From assembly GCF_900112335.1 (NCBI RefSeq), contig NZ_FOLG01000002.1:558097-622096 (forward strand): a DNA stretch of 64,000 nucleotides, in the 5' to 3' direction. The position numbers and the translations under genes are program-made. The notes under the pieces are model-generated. The model saw only the letters and a program-made list of their open reading frames with translations, did not search any database and was not told the origin of the DNA. The DNA comes from Tropicimonas isoalkanivorans (lineage in GTDB: Bacteria > Pseudomonadota > Alphaproteobacteria > Rhodobacterales > Rhodobacteraceae). Shown in pieces: positions 55,323 through 64,000 of the stretch. The number at the start of each line of letters is the position of its first letter. The stretch's first letter is position 1.

Positions 55323-56715
55323 GCCGTCCGCGGCTGCCGGCGCGACAGCGTTGGCCCGCCGCCCCGACCAACCGACCGCCCATTTTCGCAGGGCGGTCGG
55401 CACACTTGGGGTCCGCTCTGTTTCCTGCCCCGATCAGCAGGTCCCCTGTCGACCTCACGAGCAGCGTCAAACCCGACGCATGCGTTAGCGCTCATTGCCC
55501 ACACGCCACCTGGCACCTCCGGCGAACCGCCCTGCCCCGCTCCCAAGCTGCGACGCGTCTCTCTCCGTCCACTTCCCCACTTTCCGGGCACGAGACTTGA
55601 CCTCACGGGCGGCAAATCACCTCATCCTGTCGCCGCTCGTCCCGCATCTCCCCACCCAGTCCGCTAGGCCATTCTCCCTCCCCTTGACCAACTACGGACC
55701 AAGAGGGTGAACCTCGCCGCAGTCGCATCATTCATCCCTCCGGCGTGCCGTCCTGCGAACTTCGCGCTGACAAGCCACCTGCCCGCCTCATTGCCCACCT
55801 GCCCGGCAAAAGGCGTGAACCACATCACTTGCATGGTATCTCTCTGACCCGCGAGGCGGCCCGGGACCTTCCGCCCCCTCGGCTGGCCGCGCAGAAACTT
55901 TCCAAAAGCACCGCGAAATGTTTCTCACTGTATCCGTCGCTGAAGCGCAGGCGAGCGGTCCTATGTGCTCACCAGAGAAGTCCCCCATCAGCCAGTCGCT
56001 CCGTCCTGCATTCTCCCTCCGGCGGGCCCGTCCTGCGCACCTCCGCTCCGGCAACCCCTTTGCCCCCCTATCGCCCGCTCAGCAGGCAGAAGGCCAGAAC
56101 CTCATCACAAGCCGTAAATCCCACCGGCAAGGCAGCTCCGGTGCCTCCCACCCTGCAGCGCCAAGACCCTTCCCGCCCACATCGCCGAAGCAGGCGCAAA
56201 CGTCGCCGTCGGCAGGAAATCCATCCCACCATCGCGCCGTCGTGAATCTGTCTCACCCGCCGTAGCGTGCTTCTGCGCGTCTCCAACCCCGGGTTGCTGG
56301 CAGGTGGTCCGAAGTGCATGACTTGCTTGCCGCCGATCTCTCCGATGGCACGTTCTGCCCCCCATCGCGCCCACAGACCCTTTGCCCTCCTCGTCGCCCA
56401 CGTCCGGGGACGAGGCCGATTTCCGGGGCACGGTGGGGGAAAACCTGGCCGCTGGCCTGAAATCTCTGTCTTCGGCGAGATCGCTCCGCACCTTCACGCT
56501 TCGCCGCAGAAGCCCACGTCGCACAACACCCCGCGTGGTATGCAATCCCCCCCTCTGAAGCGACGCCCCATGCAGCCCGCAGTCCTTGCCGCGCCCACAA
56601 ACAAGCGCTGCCGTTCAGAACCGTCAAAAGCCCCGAAACAGGCGACCGCCGTAGAAATCGCGGCGGCCGCCGGGCGCCGCTCCGCCCCCACTCCGGGCGG
56701 GCGACACCAGCCGGT
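55323..56715. repeat. 1.4-kb gene-poor region with degenerate repeats
   Basis: No recognised protein. The + strand is C/T-rich. A unit at 55735 and another at 56014 (279 bp apart) both start TCCCTCCGGCG. Over the 81 bases that begin CCGTCCTGCG they match at about 51 of 81 positions without gaps, ending in (AA)CC-CATCAC. Further pieces with CCTTTGCCC or ATTGCCCAC cores recur near 55495, 55790, 56055, 56160 and 56380. Open frames here differ in composition from the neighbouring genes. Confidence 0.6.
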
Positions 56716-57213
56716 TCAATAGATGTACCGGATCTGATCGGTCCAATACCGTTCCATCCGCCGCAAGGATCGGGTGATGTCTTCAAGCCCTTCGAAGCTC
56801 ATGACCTGGCGTTCCATCAGCCCGTCGGCATGCCGCGCGAAGAGATCGCTGACGATGGCGCGGATTCGGCGCCCCTTCTCGGTCAGCCGCACGCGCACGG
56901 CGCGCCGGTCGATCTCGCAGCGCTGGTGATGCATGTAGCCCGTCTCCACCAGCTTCTTGAGATTGTAGGAGACGTTCGAGCCCTGGTAGTAGCCGCGCGA
57001 TTTCAGTTCGCCCGCCGTGACTTCGTTTTCGCCGATGTTGAACAGCAGCAACGCCTGCACCGCATTGATGTCCAGGATGCCGACGCGCTCGAATTCGTCC
57101 TTGATGACGTCCAGCAGGAGGCGATGAAGTCGCTCCAGCAGCGCGAGCGTCTCGAGGTAGCCCGCCATGAACCCTCGTTCCTCACCGGCGCACAGGGTGC
57201 TGTGTATACTCAT
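56716..57213 (-). CDS. MarR-family winged-helix regulator (LdtR-like)
   Basis: 165 residues. A winged helix-turn-helix follows a dimer helix: INAVQALLLFNIGENEVTAGELKSRGYYQGSNVSYNLKKLVETGYMHH, then the wing ERDRRAVRVRLTEKGRRI-type region (here EIDRRAVRVRLTEKG). This conserved form is shared with alphaproteobacterial LdtR-like regulators of cell-wall/stress genes. Start ATG 57213, or MAGYL at 57168. Target unknown; likely monocistronic. Confidence 0.88.
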   Translation of the reverse strand: MSIHSTLCAGEERGFMAGYLETLALLERLHRLLLDVIKDEFERVGILDINAVQALLLFNIGENEVTAGELKSRGYYQGSNVSYNLKKLVETGYMHHQRCEIDRRAVRVRLTEKGRRIRAIVSDLFARHADGLMERQVMSFEGLEDITRSLRRMERYWTDQIRYIY

Positions 57214-57305
57214 GGAGGGCCTCCGACTTGCCTTGCTGAGCGCAGTGGTACGTCGGAAACTCCAAATAAGCGGTTAAACGACTTCGAGAATTTTCGGCGC
57301 CGGTG

Positions 57306-57581
57306 CTATTTCGCGGTGCCCCGCCCGTGGGCGTGCCGCGAGATCCGGCTGAACAGATCCGCGTAGTGGCCCGGCACCGCGTCCTGCCCGGTGATCCAGC
57401 GCAGCATGTCCTGGTCGTTCTCGCTGAGCAGGGCGTCGTAGACGTCGACATCCGCGTCCGAGAGGGTGTCGAGCTGGTCGTCCGCGAAGCGGCCGAGCAC
57501 CAGGTCCATCTCCTTGATGCCGCGGCGCCAGGACCGCATGTGCAGGCGCTTCAGACGGAGGTCTCGGGATTCTTCGGTCAT
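57306..57581 (-). CDS. sdhE: Succinate dehydrogenase flavinylation factor SdhE
   Basis: 91 residues with the family motif RRGIKEMD at 19-26 (RRGxxExD) and WITGQ in the C-terminal half, as in SdhE/Sdh5. It helps attach FAD covalently to SdhA. Its start overlaps the XRE regulator stop by 4 nt, so the two genes are translated together. Confidence 0.92.
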   Translation of the reverse strand: MTEESRDLRLKRLHMRSWRRGIKEMDLVLGRFADDQLDTLSDADVDVYDALLSENDQDMLRWITGQDAVPGHYADLFSRISRHAHGRGTAK

Positions 57582-57979
57582 TCGGCGTGAGTCTCTTTCA
57601 GGGTTGCGCGCAGCGATTTCTCGACCCGCGCCAGGCGGGCGGCGGCGTCATCCACTTCGCTGCGGATCTGACGCATCTCGAGGAGCAGGGCGCGAATCTC
57701 GGGAACGAGCGGCGCTTCGTCCTCCACCGGCCCGTCAAGACCGTCGCCCTCGCCGTTCAGAAGCCACATCAGCGACACGCCCAGGATGCCCGACAGCATC
57801 TGCAGCTTGTTGGCGCGGGGCTCGTTCATGTCGTTTTCCCAGCCGCGCACCGTCTTGAGCTTGACGCCCAGGCGCTTGGCGAGGTCGTCCTGGCTCATGC
57901 CCAGCGCCTCCCGGGCGCCGGCCACGCGGTCGCCGAAGGTGGCGCGCTCGGCGCTGTACCAGTCGGATGTATCGTCCAT
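57578..57979 (-). CDS. XRE-family helix-turn-helix regulator
   Basis: 133 residues. HTH_3 domain at about 17-72 (AREALGMSQDDLAKRLGVKLKTVRGWENDMNEP), then an acidic linker and a coiled-coil tail (about 98-130, EMRQIRSEVDDAAARLARVEKSL). ATG 57979; the frame stays open upstream but into a region facing the aminotransferase gene. Divergent from aatA and coupled to sdhE. It may control itself and sdhE. Confidence 0.88.
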   Translation of the reverse strand: MDDTSDWYSAERATFGDRVAGAREALGMSQDDLAKRLGVKLKTVRGWENDMNEPRANKLQMLSGILGVSLMWLLNGEGDGLDGPVEDEAPLVPEIRALLLEMRQIRSEVDDAAARLARVEKSLRATLKETHAE

Positions 57980-58010
57980 CGTCGTCTCCTCGCGTTCCGT
58001 TAATCCTTGA

Positions 58011-59279
<1,269 letters not shown>

Positions 59280-59295
59280 GCCTGCGCTGAAACAA

Positions 59296-59332
59296 GGGGA
59301 CCGCGACGCACCACAGGAGCGAAGCGGTCCCC
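59296..59332. terminator. Stem-loop between aatA and the MATE gene
   Basis: Perfect 9-bp arms GGGGACCGC / GCGGTCCCC with a 19-nt loop, 16 nt after the aatA stop and between convergent genes. No T-run. Confidence 0.55.
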
Positions 59333-59382
59333 GCCACACCCTCCCGACGCAGGCCAGGTTCGCAAAACCGCTGTCCGTGCCG

Positions 59383-60783
59383 TCAGACCGTCGGCGCCGC
59401 CATGAGAGCCGATTGCCCGTCAAATCTCGCCTCCGCCGCAGGCAGGGCGCGCCGCCAGAACCGCCACATCAGCGCGACGACGGAGGCCGTCAGCCCCAAC
59501 ACCAGCCCGCACCAAACGCCCGCGGCCCCAAGACCCATCGGGAACCCGAGCACGTAGCCCGACGAAATCCCCACAACCCAATAGGTCACGCCCGAAATCA
59601 CCATCGGCACACGCGTGTCCTGCAGCCCGCGCAGCAACCCATGGGCCGCAACCTGTCCGCCGTCCGCCATCTGGAACAGCGCTGCCAGCATCATCAGTCC
59701 CGTCCCAATGGCGATGATGTCCGGCTTCTGCGGATCGTCGGGGTCGATGAACAGGCTCAGCATCGCCTCCGGCCACGTCAGGAAAACCGCCACCGCGACG
59801 CTCGCAATGGCGACCGTCAGCGCCACTGTCACCTGCGCGCCCCGGCGCAAGTCGGGGATGTCGCCCCGCCCGAGCGCCTTGCCCGTCCGAATTGTTGCGG
59901 CGTTGGACAGGCCGAGGTGGATCAGAAAGGTCGCAGTGGCCATTTCCATCGCGATCCCGTGCGCCGCCAGTGGCACCGCGCCAAGCCAGCCCACCATGAC
60001 CGCTGAGGCGGCGAACAGGCCGACCTCCGACAGGTTGGTCAGCCCGATCGGCCAGCCGAGGCGAAACACCTGAGAAAGCGCGCCACGATCCATCCGCCAG
60101 AGGCGCACGAACAACTGGTGCTCAGGAAAAACCCGCACCGCATAGGCCACCAGCCCGATCAGGGAGACGACCTGAACCGAGACGGACGCAATGGCCGCCC
60201 CGCGCACCCCCAGCTCCGGCGCCCCGAAAGACCCGAAGATCAGCACGTAGTTCACCGCCGCGTTGACCAGCGCCGCCACCACGGCGATCCAGAGCACCAT
60301 CTGCGTGCGCTCCAGCGCGGCGAGGTAAGATTTCAGCACCATCACGCCCAGTCCCGGCAGCAGACCCCAGCCGGCGATGGCAAGGTACTGGCCCGCCAGC
60401 CGCGCCACATCCGGCGTCTGCCCCATGGCGCGCAGGATCGGCTCCGCCCACAGCAATGGCGGCAGCGTCACCGCCGAAAAGGCCGCCGACAGCCACAGCC
60501 CCATGCGGGTGACCCGCCGGATCTGAACCTCGCCCTCGCCGTTTTCGCTCGCCGCGGCGACCATCGGCATCACGGCCAGGCCGAAGCCCGACCCCATGAT
60601 GAAAAAGACGAAAAACATGGTGCTGCCCAGCACGATCGCCGCCAGCGCTTCCACGTCATACCACCCCATCATGATGGTATCGGTCAGTTGAATCGCGAAT
60701 TGCCCCAGGTGCCCGCCGATCAGGGGCAGGCCGAGGCCGAGCAGCGCGCGGGCGTGCGCAGGGTAGGAACGTGGGGCGGTCAT
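59383..60783 (-). CDS. MATE-family multidrug efflux transporter
   Basis: 466 residues with 12 membrane helices in two halves. NorM-type motifs include GGHLGQFAIQLTDTIMMGWYDVEALAA in the first helix and GWPIGLTNLSEVGLFAASAVMVGWLG at the start of the second half. Exports cationic drugs or metabolites using Na+ or H+. ATG 60783 chosen; the 60 codons further upstream run into the methyltransferase gene. Confidence 0.92.
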   Translation of the reverse strand: MTAPRSYPAHARALLGLGLPLIGGHLGQFAIQLTDTIMMGWYDVEALAAIVLGSTMFFVFFIMGSGFGLAVMPMVAAASENGEGEVQIRRVTRMGLWLSAAFSAVTLPPLLWAEPILRAMGQTPDVARLAGQYLAIAGWGLLPGLGVMVLKSYLAALERTQMVLWIAVVAALVNAAVNYVLIFGSFGAPELGVRGAAIASVSVQVVSLIGLVAYAVRVFPEHQLFVRLWRMDRGALSQVFRLGWPIGLTNLSEVGLFAASAVMVGWLGAVPLAAHGIAMEMATATFLIHLGLSNAATIRTGKALGRGDIPDLRRGAQVTVALTVAIASVAVAVFLTWPEAMLSLFIDPDDPQKPDIIAIGTGLMMLAALFQMADGGQVAAHGLLRGLQDTRVPMVISGVTYWVVGISSGYVLGFPMGLGAAGVWCGLVLGLTASVVALMWRFWRRALPAAEARFDGQSALMAAPTV

Positions 60784-60854
60784 GGTCGCCCAATACGCGC
60801 GCCACGCTTCGGGAACAAGCCGCCTCCCGCGCCGCGCGGCAGCACCGGCCGACC

Positions 60855-61454
60855 TCAGCCGGCGGGCTTCATCGCAACGAAATCCACCAGCGCCGAGCGG
60901 CCCGAATGCCCCTCGCCTTCGTCGATCCTCGCATCGTAATCCGCCTTGTCGAACACGTGCCAACCGGGAAAGGCGTCTTCCAGCATGGGCACCGTGTACA
61001 TGTTGTCCGGGTTGGACGGCCCCCCGGTGCCGTAGTCAACCTGCCGCGGCGCGTAGCCGTGCAGCAGCAGGTGCCCGCCCGGCCGCAGCGTCTGCGCGAT
61101 GCCGTCGAAGATCCGTTTGCGCATGGCAGGGTCCGCAAACTGGATGAAGATCGCCACCACCGCGTCCCACGAATCCGGCGTCCAGTCCCAGCCGTCCACG
61201 TCGGCCTCCCGGAAATCCACCTCCACCCCGCGATCGGCCGCCAGCCGCCGGGCCTTCTCGATCGCAACGTGAGAGCCGTCGAAGGCCGTCACCCGATGCC
61301 CGAGCCGGGCAAGATAGACGGAGTTCCGCCCCTCCCCGTCGGCGATGCAGAGCACCCGGGAGTTCCTTGACAGGACATGCGCGTGGGCTTCGAGGAACCC
61401 CGCAGGCTCCTTGCCGAACAGGTAATCCGGCCGGTCATAGCGCTCGTTCCACAT
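60855..61454 (-). CDS. SAM-dependent methyltransferase (TehB-like)
   Basis: 199 residues. It begins MWNERYDRPDYLFGKEP, with the class I motif I as VLCIADGEGRNSVYLARLG and an acidic motif II (VTAFDGSHVAIEKARR). This start pattern is shared by small TehB/thiopurine-type methyltransferases. ATG 61454; the upstream in-frame extension would reach within about 30 bp of parE. Substrate unknown. Confidence 0.88.
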   Translation of the reverse strand: MWNERYDRPDYLFGKEPAGFLEAHAHVLSRNSRVLCIADGEGRNSVYLARLGHRVTAFDGSHVAIEKARRLAADRGVEVDFREADVDGWDWTPDSWDAVVAIFIQFADPAMRKRIFDGIAQTLRPGGHLLLHGYAPRQVDYGTGGPSNPDNMYTVPMLEDAFPGWHVFDKADYDARIDEGEGHSGRSALVDFVAMKPAG

Positions 61455-61559
61455 CCCCGGCCCCCCTGCCATTCGTCGGCGCAGGGCGAAGTCCCTTCCC
61501 CCTCCTGCGCATTCCTGACAAAATAGCCGCAATCAGAACAGAACGCCACGCCAAGAGCA

Positions 61560-63527
61560 GTGCCCATGCCCGAAGATCTTCTGTCCGGCAATCAGCCTTC
61601 GCAGTCCTACGACGCATCCTCCATCGAAGTGCTGGAGGGGCTGGAACCCGTCCGCAAGCGCCCCGGCATGTATATCGGCGGCACCGACGAACGGGCGCTG
61701 CACCACATGGTGGCCGAGGTGCTCGACAACTCCATGGACGAGGCCGTCGCCGGCCACGCCAACCGCATCGAGGTGGAGTTGCATGCCGACCACGCCATCA
61801 CCATCCGTGACAACGGCCGCGGCATCCCGGTGGACCCCCACCCCAAGTTCCCCGGCAAGTCCGCGCTGGAGGTGATCCTCTGCACGCTCCACGCCGGCGG
61901 CAAGTTCTCCGGCAAGGCCTACCAGACCTCCGGCGGCCTCCACGGTGTCGGCGCCTCGGTGGTCAACGCGCTCTCCGATTCCATGGTCGTGCAGGTCGCC
62001 CGCGACCGCCAGCTCTGGGAGCAGCGCTTCTCCCGCGGCACCCCGCTCGGCCCGGTGGAGATCGTCGGCAAGGCGCCCAACCGGCGCGGCACCACCGTCA
62101 CCTTCCACGCCGACCCGGAGATCTTCGGCCACCACCGCTTCAAGCCCGCCCGCCTCTTCAAGTCGATCCGCTCGAAGGCCTACCTCTTCTCCGGCGTCGA
62201 AATCCGCTGGAAGTCCGAGATCGACGACGGCGAGACCCGGCAGGAAGCCACGTTCCACTTCCCCGGCGGCCTCTCGGACTACCTCAAGGAAACGCTCGGC
62301 ACCGCGACCACCTATTCCGCCCTGCCCTTCTCCGGCAAGGTCGACTTCCAGGAGAAGTTCGGCGAGCCCGGCTCCGTCGAATGGGCGATCAACTGGACGC
62401 CCGCCCGCGACGGCTTCATCCAGTCCTACTGCAACACCGTGCCCACCCCCGAGGGCGGCACCCACGTGCAGGGCTTCTGGAACGCCATCCTGCGCGGCAT
62501 CCGGGCCTACGGCGAGCTCGCCAACAACAAGAAGGCCAGCCAGATCACCCGCGACGACCTGCTCTCCGGCGGCTGCGCCCTCGTCTCCTGCTTCATCAGC
62601 GACCCCGCCTTCGTCGGCCAGACGAAGGACCGCCTCTCCACCGAATCCGCCGCCCGGATGACCGAGAACGCCGTGCGCGACCACTTCGACAACTGGCTCG
62701 CCTCCGACACCAAATCCGCCGGCGCCATCCTCGACTTCCTCGTCCTGCGCGCCGAGGAACGCCAGCGCCGCCGGCAGGAAAAGGAAACCGCCCGCAAGTC
62801 CGCCACCAAGAAGCTCCGCCTGCCCGGCAAGCTGGTGGACTGCTCCGCCACCGCCCGCGACGGCACCGAGCTCTTCATCGTGGAGGGCGACTCGGCCGGC
62901 GGCTCCGCCAAGATGGCGCGGGACCGCAAGACCCAGGCGCTCCTGCCGCTCCGGGGCAAGATCCTCAACGTGCTCGGCGCCGCCTCCTCCAAGCTCGGCC
63001 AGAACCAGGAGATCAGCGACCTCACCCAGGCCCTCGGCACCGGGCTGGGCACGAAGTTCGTCCTCGACGACCTGCGCTACGACAAGGTCATCATCATGAC
63101 CGACGCCGACGTCGACGGCGCCCACATCGCCTCCCTGCTGATGACCTTCTTCTTTTCCCAGATGCGGCCCATGATCGACGCCGGCCACCTCTACCTCGCC
63201 TGCCCGCCCCTCTACCGGCTCACGCAGGGTGCGAAACGCGTCTACTGCCTCGACGAGGCGGAGCGCGACGCCTGGCTGGAAAAGGGCCTCGGCGGCAAGG
63301 GCAAGATCGACGTTTCCCGCTTCAAGGGCCTCGGCGAAATGGACGCCAAGGACCTGAAGGAAACCACCATGGACCCGGGCAGCCGCAAACTCATCCGCGT
63401 CTCCATCGACGAGGACGAACCGGGCGAAACCGGCGATCTGGTGGAACGGCTCATGGGCAAGAAGCCGGAGATGCGGTTCCAGTACATTCAGGAGAACGCG
63501 CGGTTCGTGGAGGAGTTGGATGTTTGA
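61560..63527 (+). CDS. parE: DNA topoisomerase IV subunit B
   Basis: 655 residues. GHKL ATPase with VLDNSMDEAVAGHA, DNGRGIPVD and GGLHGVGASVVNALS, then the transducer and TOPRIM domain (VEGDSAGGSAKMARDRKTQALLPLRGK, DADVDGAHI). Length and the lack of the long GyrB insert favour ParE over GyrB. It pairs with ParC (not in the window) for chromosome decatenation. The start is 61560 or 61566. The last gene of normal composition before an AT-rich accessory end. Confidence 0.94.
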   Translation: MPMPEDLLSGNQPSQSYDASSIEVLEGLEPVRKRPGMYIGGTDERALHHMVAEVLDNSMDEAVAGHANRIEVELHADHAITIRDNGRGIPVDPHPKFPGKSALEVILCTLHAGGKFSGKAYQTSGGLHGVGASVVNALSDSMVVQVARDRQLWEQRFSRGTPLGPVEIVGKAPNRRGTTVTFHADPEIFGHHRFKPARLFKSIRSKAYLFSGVEIRWKSEIDDGETRQEATFHFPGGLSDYLKETLGTATTYSALPFSGKVDFQEKFGEPGSVEWAINWTPARDGFIQSYCNTVPTPEGGTHVQGFWNAILRGIRAYGELANNKKASQITRDDLLSGGCALVSCFISDPAFVGQTKDRLSTESAARMTENAVRDHFDNWLASDTKSAGAILDFLVLRAEERQRRRQEKETARKSATKKLRLPGKLVDCSATARDGTELFIVEGDSAGGSAKMARDRKTQALLPLRGKILNVLGAASSKLGQNQEISDLTQALGTGLGTKFVLDDLRYDKVIIMTDADVDGAHIASLLMTFFFSQMRPMIDAGHLYLACPPLYRLTQGAKRVYCLDEAERDAWLEKGLGGKGKIDVSRFKGLGEMDAKDLKETTMDPGSRKLIRVSIDEDEPGETGDLVERLMGKKPEMRFQYIQENARFVEELDV

Positions 63528-63538
63528 TTATAAAAAAA

Positions 63539-63946
63539 ATGAAATCGAGCTCGCTTGAATCCATCGGCATCAAAGCGACCAAGATTTATATCATTCTCTT
63601 GGCCGCAATCCTTCCGCCGCTTGCCCTCGTCGGCGGTATTGAGCTCAAATCGATTGAATTAAATGAACTCGGAGACTTCCTCGCTGGCATATTCGGTCCC
63701 TTGGCGATCTTTTGGCTTGTGTTGGGGTTCTTCCAACAGCGAAAAGAGCTGAAAAATAGTGCCGAAGCTCTTAGACTCCAAGCGCGAGAGCTTTCCGCAG
63801 CTGCCGATGCCCAGAAGGAAGCAAACGAGATCGCGGGTAGGCAAATACAAGAATCGCAAAATTTAGCCAGGGCAACTAGAGCTTTAAGCAAAACGGCGGA
63901 GACCCTGTTAGGGTCAGGACCCATTGATTTCCGGGTAGGGGCGTGA
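63539..63946 (+). CDS. Membrane/coiled-coil accessory protein, 3' end replaced by IS sequence
   Basis: 135 residues as read. Two N-terminal membrane helices (about 14-38 and 49-67, with LGDFLAGIFGPLAIFWLVLGFFQQRKEL) are followed by a coiled coil (about 68-125). The GDFLAG...FQQ pattern recurs in short proteins of phages and genomic islands (function unknown). The last about 13 codons come from the IS end, so the natural C-terminus is lost. GC is clearly lower than in the neighbours, a sign of transfer. ATG 63539 has only an A-run upstream; TTG 63524, 8 nt after GGAGGAG and overlapping the parE stop, is an attractive alternative start. Confidence 0.7.
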   Translation: MKSSSLESIGIKATKIYIILLAAILPPLALVGGIELKSIELNELGDFLAGIFGPLAIFWLVLGFFQQRKELKNSAEALRLQARELSAAADAQKEANEIAGRQIQESQNLARATRALSKTAETLLGSGPIDFRVGA

Positions 63947-64000
63947 TTCACGGTCCGAAAACCGAGCGGTGAACATGTCTGATCTTTTCTGGCTGACGGA
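63908..64000 (+). mobile_element. Left end of an IS5-family insertion sequence (cut by window edge)
   Basis: From about 63908 the sequence reads TTAG followed by GGGTCAGGACCCATTGATTT, an IS5/IS427-type terminal region with an internal GGGTC/GACCC palindrome. A transposase-like frame follows at 63975. TTAG fits the YTAR-type target of this family. Right end, length and target duplication are outside the window. Confidence 0.6.
63975..64000 (+). CDS. IS5-family transposase, N-terminal fragment
   Basis: ATG 63975 starts MSDLFWLT, an N-terminus very common in IS5-family transposases (MSDLFWLTDEQ). Only eight full codons are visible, so assignment rests on this short match plus the IS-like end sequence just upstream. 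Confidence 0.55.

Noticed and set aside
55745..56245. Open frames inside the repeat tract
   Set aside because: Pro/Ser/Arg-rich translations without family features, and the DNA is better explained by degenerate repeats.

Overview
The window is 64 kb of high-GC DNA with dense, short-spaced operons. Several features point to a marine-type Rhodobacteraceae/Roseobacteraceae (Alphaproteobacteria) chromosome: ThyX instead of ThyA, a fused-A/B (group 2) Mrp antiporter, a TAXI-TRAP transporter with a universal stress protein, a xylose ABC operon under a ROK repressor, an SdhE homologue, and a MetRS with a [15 protein letters not shown] catalytic loop. The genus cannot be read from the sequence.

Layout. 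1-3818: end of an ABC exporter operon (ATPase, duplicated FtsX permease, HlyD adaptor). 3834-7951 (minus): TAXI-TRAP solute importer plus UspA. 8676-14649: mrpA'CDEFG cation/proton antiporter, then a stand-alone Lrp ligand-binding domain. 15160-20913 (minus): sugar ABC importer with a Gfo/Idh dehydrogenase and a sugar isomerase, divergent from a LacI regulator across two palindromic operators. 22165-25218: a MauG/CcpA-like di-heme protein and, convergent to it, a secreted FG-GAP/ASPIC protein whose gene overlaps the ROK regulator. 26701-32624: xylFHGBA, with a 22-bp palindrome in the divergent ROK-xylF promoter region. 32782-45668: a lipoprotein, metG, an ABC/FtsX/lipocalin export unit, valS, a DUF1992 protein and thrS.

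46124-48715 is the most interesting system: a four-gene bufferin/Gig-type RiPP cluster (DUF2282 precursor with four Cys, DUF692 MNIO enzyme, DUF2063 partner, DoxX membrane protein), a family linked to copper/metal protection by modified peptides. 48885-51080 holds small stress/regulatory genes (Csp, ArsC-like, DUF2177, DksA/TraR-like). 51302-53703 is a Slam-like outer-membrane protein translationally coupled to a TbpB-like lipoprotein, a likely surface-lipoprotein pair. 53900-55322: thyX and gloA-like. 55323-56715: 1.4 kb without a recognisable gene, built of degenerate repeats. 56716-63527: MarR, SdhE, XRE regulator, aspartate aminotransferase, MATE pump, methyltransferase and parE. 63528-64000: an AT-rich accessory gene apparently cut off by the left end of an IS5-family element whose transposase starts at 63975.

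How it fits together: most of the window serves nutrient uptake (dicarboxylate-like or unknown TRAP substrate, an unidentified sugar or sugar derivative, xylose), envelope export and ion/metal homeostasis, mixed with housekeeping tRNA synthetases and topoisomerase IV. Non-coding points of interest are a 166-bp imperfect inverted repeat between the lipocalin gene and valS, strong hairpins between solute-binding and permease genes, and a repeated CGGCCG palindrome.
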